Positions 55,951 through 64,000 of a stretch of 64,000 nt of DNA are shown piece after piece. Numbering within the stretch: position 1 is the stretch's first letter; the number at the start of each line of letters is the position of its first letter. Position numbers and translations under genes: made by a program. The DNA is from Lates calcarifer (taxonomy: Eukaryota; Chordata; Actinopteri; Centropomidae). Where the stretch lies: the NCBI RefSeq assembly GCF_001640805.2, contig NC_066833.1:344757-408756 (forward strand). Reading direction: 5' to 3'. The notes beneath the pieces are model-generated. The model was not told where the DNA came from. It saw only the letters and a list, made by a program, of their open reading frames with translations, and searched no databases.

Positions 55951-58660
55951 ATTAAAGTGACATCCCCCAGCCCCACTTCAACATGAATTGACTGATTGCT
56001 GCTAATGTTAAAGTAAGGATAGAATGCAGGTTTTTAATGAAAGTGCAGATGTTTGTTAGTTTATTTTAAAATTAAAAGCACTGCTGCTGCCAAAGGGTGT
56101 GTGATGGTTAAAGAGCCAAAACACTTGATGATTTCAAGTTTTATCAGTGATGATGTGTCCCAGTTCATTGAAATGTGTGTCAAAACATTTTCTTTTTCTG
56201 TGCACCTTTTTTTTTTTTTCTTCTCTGACAGAAATGGTTCCTGTTTTCATATGTTCAGCATATTTAGGAGATTGCTGCTTGTATTGAACTAGTTGATATA
56301 CTGCACCGAATTTGATATTTTTGATATTACAGGACTATTTCATAAAGTCAAAACAGACTCAAACTTATCATTATGAAGTTAATGTTGCTGCACAATGTAA
56401 TGACTCTCCACAACAAACAGACCAGATGATTAAGACCATTTAAACCTTTTAAAGGTACTTGCAAAGCACATAATATGCAAGTGTTTAAACTCAAACTCTG
56501 TAGAACAATCACAGCTCTATCTACACTGAGGCTCCCTTTTGTCCTGTGGCATGAGATCATTTTACACAAATGTTGAAAAATTGCAGTTTGATTTTTAAAA
56601 AATTTGTTGTATCTTTTATGAAAACACACCTCTGCTCATGAATGAATATTTTGGTGCTTGAAATGGGTTTACCAAAGTCATAGCTTCCCAAAAGTAGTGG
56701 AATATATGAATAACTTAACAGTACATATCAAGCTTCAAGGGATATGTACAAATGGAGAATATTTATCATTGATATATCTATATAAAAACACACTGTTTAG
56801 ATGTGTGTCTGCTGGAGAGATGCTACTTCCTCCTAAATGGTTCCTACCACCTCTCTCCTTTTTTCCCTCAGACCCCACCACACACAACACCTCACACCTA
56901 AGAAGAACTTTGGGATGGGGATTCTCTCTCTCCCGTTTCACAATTCTACACTTGAACAGAGATTTGCAATATCTCAGTATTCTGTATAAAATCACACACA
57001 CACCCCATACCCCAGTTCCACAACTGCGTGGCCGCCACACACAGAATGAACTAGAAAGCACTCAGAGAGCACAGACCTGCACCATGGGAGCTTGTTTCCC
57101 CCATATGCATTGTTTTGTTTTTGATATTGATGAATAATAATAATCCAAGCATCTCTATTGTGTTAAGTGCAGTGCTGACGTCAGCATCTTTGTTGTGTTA
57201 GGTGCATTGCTGATATTAGCCTGTATTTTGGTGTGTTACTTGCAATGATAACATTGTGTTACTAATCTGTTTCCAAATAATTGAAACTTAAGTTAGAGTA
57301 GCTTTAGATTTAAATAAAGCCACGTATTTGAAATTTACAGTTAAACGTACAGTTGACATCAACCCCTCTATTGTGTTGTGTACAGTGTTCACCCAAAATT
57401 AATAGTACTAAATTGATTTTATCTACATTATTAGATTCCTTGACCATGAAAATGTACCTTTGGCATTTGGATTCACATTGATATCATCATTAGTTTAATA
57501 GTTTTTATATATATTTCCTTAATGGCGGTTTTCTTCTGGATCTAGTTCCATACCTATTGAAGATCCATCAAATCCGTTGGCATCTTGCTGCTTCAGCAGA
57601 GCTTCAGCTTCAATGTGGTGTTAGTTACAGGTCTGTACCTTTATTTTTTTACCTTACAGTGTCAAATATTCCACAGTCCCCCTAATTTTAATTGTTCTGG
57701 ATCGTAGGATTATTGCCAAGATCTTTTTCAAACATAGAGATATTGTGAGCTTTTCCTATATTTTCTGTCAAACATCCTGAGCATTCTCTGTGGAGTTACA
57801 TGCAACAATGTTAAAACACAGTCCTATCTTGCAACGATAAGGTCATTTCTGACAATTCTGAAAATTTCATCAAAATCTGTTCAGAACTTTTTGTGTAAGG
57901 TTGCTACCAGACAAACGCACAAACAAATGCACAAACCTGTCCTTTTTCCCTCATATTTGACAAGTACCCTCATCACTTTCTAGCCACACATGAAATAGAT
58001 ATGAAGAAATAGATAGAATAGATAGAAATAGATCTGTGTCAGGCTGCTGATGTGTCTCTTCCTGTTTCAAGTAGGTGGTGCTATAACTGCAGCTGAGTAT
58101 TGTCATATAGATGTATTCGGGCCATGAAAAAGTTTGGGGCCAACTTCCTGTTTCATGGTGAAGCATCAAAACTCCCCATGGTAGCACAGTCAGGGTCTGT
58201 CATGAAGACTCATATATAGGCCATATGTTTATAATTGAATATTGGCTTATAGAGGTGAGGTACTCAGGACAGGACACTTGTCAAATGTGAAGTTTGGCGC
58301 AGATCGGACAATGTATGCATGAGTTAAATCAACTTCCTGGTTCATAGTGAAACATCGAAATTTGCCAAGACTCTACAGGCACCACCTTTAACACATCACT
58401 ACAACTTTTACAATAAGGCATCATGAAGGTCAAATTTGAAGTGGGTTGGGTCAGCCAGCTAGTACCAGCATGTCAAAGTATAAAATATGTCATTTCTCAT
58501 TGCCAGTAGGTGGCGCTGTAACTTCATATGAATATTGATATGTGGGAATGTGCAGGACGGGACTATTATCAGTCTTATAAAAACTGGGGCAGATTGGACA
58601 AAGTGGCTGGATTAAACGCAACTCCCTGTTTTATGGTGAGGCATTGAGGCCTTCAGGATC
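55951..58660 (+). repeat. Segmental duplication, right arm (3' of TAAR-8)
   Basis: Near-identical to 45916-48660, with an ATTAAA signal 3-10 nt after the stop that may serve polyadenylation. It lacks 15 nt just after the stop relative to TAAR-7. No gene is supported; the 56658-57137 frame is the exact twin of 46463-46942. Confidence 0.8.
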
Positions 58661-59440
58661 TAGTAGATCTTTTTGATAACTTTTAATCACAAAGGCTTTA
58701 AGGGCGTACTGACCAAGGTTGAGGTTGATATGATAAAATTTTTAGGGGTTTGTTCAAATACAACGTCTCCAGTAGTGAAAAATCAGCAGAATTTGTTTAT
58801 TGAAATAAAAATGTCAGACTTTGTGTTCGTTTAGGGTAGGACTTCAAAAGACTTTTTTATGCGTCTCTGTATGTTACATATGTGTACCTAATTTCATCCA
58901 CCTAGGACAAATTAAGCACAATGGCAAGGGGTTGTTGAAAAATTCCAGGGGGGTGCTATTGAGCCATTTTGCCACACCCTTGAGCAAGACCCATGTAGAT
59001 GTCTTCAGGGTTGGACTCTGATCAAACATAAGTTTTGGCCAGATTGGACATTGTATATCTGAGTTATCACTCCATGGAGAAACATCAACTCCACCGCGCC
59101 GAGACACCGAGACTCCTCTTTCACATTGAGGCATTATGAAGGGCTTAAGGCTCTCCTGACTAAATTTGAAGTGGGTTGGGTCAAGTAGTAACAGTACTTC
59201 AAAGTATATATAATATGTCATTTCCTGTTGCCACTAGTGCCGCAACTATGGTATACTAATATTGACACATGGGTGTGTTCAGCCAGGACCATTATCAAAC
59301 CTGTGAAATTTGGGGTAGATTGGACAACTTGTGGCTGAGTTTCAGCAAGTTAAACGCAACTTCCTGTGTCATGGCGAGGCATTGAAATTTGAGGTTCTGC
59401 CAGCTTTTAATAGCTTTTAATCATAAAGGTCTTAGGAGTA
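58661..59440. repeat. Dispersed repeat-rich DNA without genes
   Basis: More copies of the 'gccagattggacattgta' and 'tcatttcctgttgccactagtgc' repeat seen at 37.0-37.4 and 47.9-48.4 kb. At about 59370-59460 the sequence rejoins similarity with 48390-48480. Confidence 0.45.
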
Positions 59441-60040
59441 TCCTGACTATGTTTGAGGTCATATGATCCAGGACTTCGTCACATGGTGTGACTCCAACCA
59501 CCTGCACCTCAACACCACCAAGACCAGGGAGATGGTGGTGGACTTCAGGAGGCCCAGGCCTCACCTGGAACCTGTGTGCATTAAGGTGACTGTGTGGAAT
59601 TTGCCACAGACATACAAATACCTAGGAGTGCTGCTGGATGATAAACTGGACTGGACTGCAAACCGGATGCACGGATTGCAACATCTGCAAGAAGCTGCTG
59701 CAGATCGTTCCTCCCCCACGCCATGTGGCTCTTTTATTCCACGAAGGGGAGAACGTTAATGTCAACCGCTCTGACGGACTACACACTACAAACATACACA
59801 CTACATACGTACACACTGTACACCATGCACCTTCCATGCACCTTAAATGGTGTACAGTGTACAATTTGTGTTTGCACTGGACTTTGCACTGGACTTGAAG
59901 TTTCTTCACTGTGTTTTTATTAGCCGTGTTTTATTATTATTCCCAGTATTTATTGCATGCCTTTGACCTTTTATCTTAAGTGTGTTGATGCTGCTGGAAC
60001 TGTGAATTTCCCATGCGGATTAATAAAGTATCTATCTACT
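59440..60040 (+). mobile_element. LINE 3' fragment (Rex/L2-like), longer copy
   Basis: The + frame reads IQDFVTWCDSNHLHLNTTKT, then REMVVDFRRPRPHLEPVCIK, then TYKYLGVLLDDKLDWTAN, an RT C-terminal region. It ends with 'gcggattaataaagtatctatctactt' at about 60040. It is related to 48460-48935, which has a deletion after YLGVLL. Confidence 0.8.
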
Positions 60041-60970
60041 TACAAGACACAACATCCTGGTGGAACTGCTGTGAAGGAGACGTCGGGGATGCATGCCAGA
60101 GCGAAAAGAAACAGGAGGCAGAGGGAGAGGGCATGGAGAGAAACGTATAAACTGGCTCTTCTGTCTGTTATTATGGGGAACGTTCGATATGCAAACAACA
60201 AGATGGATGAGCTAGAGACCCTCATCAGGAGCCAGAGAACCTACAGGGAGAACAGCCTTATGTGTTTCTCAGAAACGTGGCTTAAGGACTGCACTCTGGA
60301 AAGCAACACCAGCATCTCAGCTTCCTGATGATATGGGGGACAGAGACACCAAAACGAGCGGTAAGAGGAAAGGTGGGGTCTTGCTCTGCTCATCAACAAC
60401 AGATGGTGTAACCCTGGACATGTTACGATCCCTGAACAGATCTGTAACAAGGACATTGAACTCTTAGCAGTTAGTTTAAGACCATACTATCTGCCGTGGG
60501 AGTTCACTGTGGTCATCGCCATTAATGTTTACATTCCCTCTGCACACGCTGAAACTGCTTGTGATATAGTTCACACAACTATCACAAGACTACAAGCAAG
60601 ATACCTGGACTCATTCATTCTCCTCTCAGGAGACTTCAATCACGCCTCACCAGTACTCTGCCCACTTTTAAACAGTTTGTGGACTGTCCTACAAGAGGAA
60701 AAAGATTCTGGATCTTCTGTATGCTAATGTTAGGGATGCATATAAATCCACAGCGCTGGCTCCCCTTGGTGGATCTGACCACAGTCTTCTTCATCTCTCT
60801 CCCATCTATACTCTTGTTGTTAAAAGGATCCCTGTCACCACCAGGATGGTGAAATGTTGGTCCCGGGAAGCAGAGGAATCTCTCTCCTCACAGACTGGGA
60901 TGTTTTCTGTGAGTCACATGAGGATTACATCGACGGACCTACTGACTGCATCTCTGACCCTCTGACAATC
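60041..60970 (+). mobile_element. LINE endonuclease and linker fragment
   Basis: Second copy of the 50.6-51.3 kb endonuclease LINE, continuing further downstream (LLYANVRDAYKSTALAPLGG SDHSLLHLSP region, about 60715-60790). Frames are broken by small indels. It is truncated before the RT. Confidence 0.75.
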
Positions 60971-60984
60971 GATAATATGATTTT

Positions 60985-61930
60985 ATGAATTTAAAGATTT
61001 TTATATATCTCTTTACAATTCTCTTACAGTCTCTTTACAATTTGGAGAATTCTAGCTCTAACATTGTTTCTTACCTAGATAATATTTTGTTACCTACTAG
61101 TGTGGAGGAGGATTATTCCTCTTATTATGCTGCATTCACTCAATGGGAACTGTCCAAGCCTGTACTGGTTTCCATCAGAGTTCTATAAGAAATTCTGATC
61201 CATTAATGTTATTTTGAAAGGCACTATTCCACCCTCTTGGAGATATGCTTCTATCAGTCTTCTCTGAACTGTTCATCATATAGGCCTATTAGTCTGCTTA
61301 ATGTGGACTATAAAATACTAGCAAAAGATGTGGTCTGTAGGCTTGACAAAGTGCTCCCTAGAATCATAAACCAGACCAGGCAGAATTTGTGAAATCCAGA
61401 TATGGCACAAATAGTGCACATTGTGCACTCAATGTCATACACTATCTTAATACTCATAAGAACCTAGCACTGATGATTTCTTTAGACGCTGAAAAAGGCT
61501 CTTGATCATGTGGAATGGTCTTTTTTGTTTTCAGTCCAAGAAAAATTTGATTTGGGTTCAAATTTTATCAATATGATAAAAATTCTCTACACTAAACCAT
61601 TTAGCTATTATTCATACAAATGGCTTGTTATCTGAAGGATTTCCAGTGTGCAGAGGTTGCAGACAAGGTTGCCTTTGTCACCTCTGTTATTTACATTTTT
61701 GATTGAGCCCTTGGCTGAAGCCATCAGGACTAACCCTGACATTAACGGGATCAGATTGGGTGAAGAAAATTTCTTTATTTGCAGATGACATCCTTTTGTA
61801 GTTTAGAAATTCTGAAAAATCAGTTCCAGTGGTTCTGAACTGTATAGTTTCTTACAGTGTTTTATCAGGTTATAAGATTAACCTAGAAAATCAGTTGCTT
61901 TGCCCTTCAATATTTCTCAAAATATGTCCA
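60985..61930 (+). mobile_element. L1/Tx1-like LINE ORF2 remnant
   Basis: Broken + frames read SYRPISLLNVDYKILAKDVV (about 61275), LDAEKA..DHVEWSFLF (about 61485), PLSPLLFTFLIEPLAEAIR (about 61670) and GIRLGEENFFI, the classic L1-type RT series. This family is distinct from the L2/Rex-like LINEs around it. Many stops are present. Confidence 0.75.
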
Positions 61931-61944
61931 TATTGTCTCCTTTC

Positions 61945-62800
61945 CAGATAGATGGACAGAATCGTTATTGTCATTGCAATTAATACTCAGTATCAAGTAT
62001 AACAAATTATCTGTGGCTCATAGTGCTAAAAAATAAACATATATAAAATCAGTGATAGACACCAATGAAACAAACATGTGACTTGCTGGATAGGAGTCGT
62101 CTCTGATGATGGAGTTGGCCCTGCTGAGGCATCCAGAGGCAGAGAGGTTCTCAAGAGATGGCACAGCGATGGAAGGATGTCAGCAGCTCCTGTTTGAGAT
62201 TGATCTTCCTGAGTATTCACAGGAAGTGTAGTCACTGCTGGGCCTTCTTGATGACTGTAGTGGTGTTGATGGACCAGGAGAGCTCCTCTGAGATGTGTAC
62301 TCCCAGGAATTTAAATGATGGCACTCTCTCTACACAATCCCCATTGATGTAGAGAGAGCATGACCCACCCTTTTCCTTCTGAAGTCTATTATGGGTTGTT
62401 CAGCTGCTGTCAGCTGCTGCGTCATGGCTGCCTCATCTCCTCCAGAAATGAGCCCAACCATGGGTTTCATCAGTGAATTTTATGATGTGGTTAGAAGGGC
62501 GAGGGTGCAGCCATGAGTATACAGTGCGTATAAGAGTGGATTAGCACACAGCCCTGAGGGGGAGTGCTGAGTGTGACAGAGAGGTGCCAGTGATTTTACT
62601 CCATCAGAACCAGCTGCCTTCTCGGGGTTCACTGATCTGAGTGTGCTCCTCACCTGATGTGTTGTTGGAGGGTCAGTGAGGTGCTGGTGTAGGCGCTGAT
62701 GGTCTGTTTGTCTAAAACCAGGCAAAGAAACTGTTCAGTTCCTCTGCTAATGAGACATCAGTGTGCACAGATTGAGTTTTGCTACCTTTATTATTTGTAA
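61945..62800 (-). mobile_element. LINE fragment (Rex/L2-like)
   Basis: The minus frame at 62480-62725 reads VRSTLRSVNPEKAAGSDGV and then a degenerate LLYALYTHGC RT segment. The lower part (about 61950-62400) carries its 3' region with the 'atcgttattgtcattgcaatt' tail. It is inactive. Confidence 0.65.
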
Positions 62801-62875
62801 TTTGTTGGATTCCCTGCCACATCTGCTGTGGGTTATTGTCTCTGAGGTGGCCTTTTATTTTCATTTTGTACACTG

Positions 62876-63434
62876 TGTCACAAGGTCAGTTATTTGACCT
62901 GTTCTGTCAATGTCTGTCTGTCTGTCTGTCTGTTTGTGTCTGTCTCTGTGTTGCCTGCCCCTCCCCTTGCACTCTGTCACTTCTGCTGGGTCTGCCTGCT
63001 TGCCACTCCACATCTGCCTTGCTGCTGCAATCAAGCTCATCTGGTTCCCATCAGCTCATCGCCCAGGTTGCACTTAATCCCTGCTCCTGCCGGATCGTCA
63101 CTCCATGCACACGGTTTGTGAAGAGAGACGTTTCAGCTCATCTTAGCTCCAGCTTCTGCACTAGCAGTTGTGCCCGTCAGATCTTAACCTAACCTGTTTC
63201 TCCCATTCAGTTCCTGCCTGCCTGCCATTCCCTCCAGTCTGCCAGCCGCTCAACTTTCCCATCAGGACCTGCACCCCAGCTGCACAACTTCCCCCAGGAC
63301 TCTTTCACCTGCCACCGCACCCCTCTTTGGACCAGCACACACCCTTCCGCTCTCTACCTCAAGTTCCTAAATAAAACTTTATTTGTTCTGCAGTCCGTGC
63401 TCTGCTTTTTGGGGTTCCTTGCACAGGTGTGACA
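62876..63434 (+). repeat. 5' LTR of a second chromovirus
   Basis: A 559-bp unit, TGTCACAAGG to GGTGTGACA, with inverted ends TGTCACA/TGTGACA. It holds a TGTC microsatellite (about 62910-62933) and an AATAAA near 63371. The base pairs just after it (ATGATCCGGC, about 63437-63446) are complementary to GCCGGATCGT in the LTR (63090-63099) with one wobble pair, again suggesting self-priming. Confidence 0.7.
62910..62933. repeat. (TGTC)n microsatellite
   Basis: Six tandem tetranucleotide units inside the LTR. Confidence 0.85.
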
Positions 63435-63447
63435 GTATGATCCGGCC

Positions 63448-64000
63448 ATGCAGAACCCCGCAGACACTGACCCTGTCCACCAGGCTGTCTCCCACCATGG
63501 AATCTTGCTCAGCCAGCACACCCAGGCACTGATCGGGTTATGGAGGGCCTCAGAGATCTCACCACTAAGGTTATGGAGATTCGAGACCAAATTAATCAGC
63601 CCCCAAGTCCCGAGGTTCAGACCCCATCTCCTATCCCAGCAGCACCAACTCCTGTACCCATTAAGGAGCCATGGGTTCCTTCCCCGTCCAATTTGAAGGT
63701 GACTTTGGATTATGTCATGCATTCCTATTTCAATGTGATCTTGTGTTCCCTCAACAGCTTCATTCATACTCTACAGAGCAGTTGAGAATTGCTTACCTGA
63801 TTGGGCTTCTTTGTGGAAAGGTCTTGGCCTGGGCTACAGCTCTGTGGTAGAAACAGTCTCCAGTCACCGCTACCTACACTGCCTTTTACCGCTGAGATGA
63901 GGAGGGTTTTCCTGTGGCCAGGATGTCTCCAAAAGGTTACTCTCCCTTTGCCAAGGTATGCGCAGTGTTGCTGATTATTCAGTTGAGTTTTGTACTCTGT
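63448..64000 (+). pseudogene. gag: Chromovirus gag, frameshifted, cut by the window end
   Basis: It starts MQNPADTDPVHQAV, 14 nt after the LTR, the same layout as the element in TAAR-7. The frame shifts near 63540 (then LRDLTTKVMEIRDQINQPPS) and again near 63695. Later parts, such as 'LRIAYLIGLLCGK', are visible only in other frames. The Pro-rich linker PIPAAPTPVPIKEPW precedes the gag core. It is a decayed copy of a family different from the intact one; pol, if present, lies beyond the window. Confidence 0.75.

Noticed and set aside
62876..64000. Possibility that this is the partner of the 51.3-52.2 kb gypsy fragment
   Set aside because: There is no shared gag or LTR to compare within the window, so they were kept as separate elements.

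Overview
This window is from a teleost fish, most likely a percomorph. The evidence is a tandem array of trace amine-associated receptor (TAAR) genes with a two-exon layout, embedded in repeats typical of fish: Tc1-like and hAT DNA transposons, L2/Rex-like and L1-like LINEs, DIRS-like remnants, chromoviral Ty3/gypsy elements and CA/TG microsatellites. I see no rRNA, tRNA, CRISPR array or prokaryotic feature. The species cannot be named from this sequence alone.

Receptor array. Eight TAAR loci lie head to tail on the + strand, with start codons at 2091, 6967, 12832, 18950, 25668, 33881, 39291 and 54575. Exon 1 is about 167 nt (N-terminus and TM1). A phase-2 intron of 220-668 nt follows, then an 802-811 nt exon 2 carries TM2-TM7. 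Six loci have intact frames (322-325 aa). Locus 2 is broken in exon 1 by two 1-nt insertions. Locus 7 is split in TM5 by a 5.3 kb LTR retrotransposon. All copies carry the TAAR TM7 fingerprint and DRY motif, but have Pro in place of the amine-binding Asp3.32 and keep an acidic TM5 position matching Asp5.42. This is the pattern of the non-classical class III teleost TAARs. They are presumably olfactory GPCRs, expressed one per neuron, with copy number changing by duplication, gene conversion and transposon insertion.

Layout. 1-1560: DIRS-like fragments. 1790-3418: TAAR-1. 3.7-6.5 kb: dispersed repeat and a 63-bp-period minisatellite. 6.7-8.2 kb: TAAR-2 (pseudogene). 9.1-10.4 kb: Tc1 remnant. 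10.4-12.25 kb: DIRS-like remnant. 12.8-14.0 kb: TAAR-3. 16.2-17.7 kb: Tc1 element. 18.9-20.6 kb: TAAR-4. 21.7-25.3 kb: LINE, Tc1, LINE and solo LTR. 25.7-27.1 kb: TAAR-5. 28.6-33.5 kb: an orphan coding-like exon, LINEs and a gypsy fragment. 33.9-35.5 kb: TAAR-6. 36.0-39.1 kb: Tc1, shared flank repeat and hAT. 39.3-45.9 kb: TAAR-7 with the chromovirus inside. 45.9-52.4 kb: duplicated flank, LINEs and gypsy debris. 52.4-58.7 kb: the sister duplicon with TAAR-8. 59.4-62.8 kb: LINE debris. 62.9-64.0 kb: the 5' end of another chromovirus cut by the window edge.

The most notable object is the insertion in TAAR-7. It has two 469-bp LTRs that I read as differing at only two sites, a perfect 5-bp target duplication, open gag and pol frames with a chromodomain, and a primer site complementary to the LTR, consistent with Tf1/Sushi-type self-priming. 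It interrupts a receptor frame that is otherwise open.
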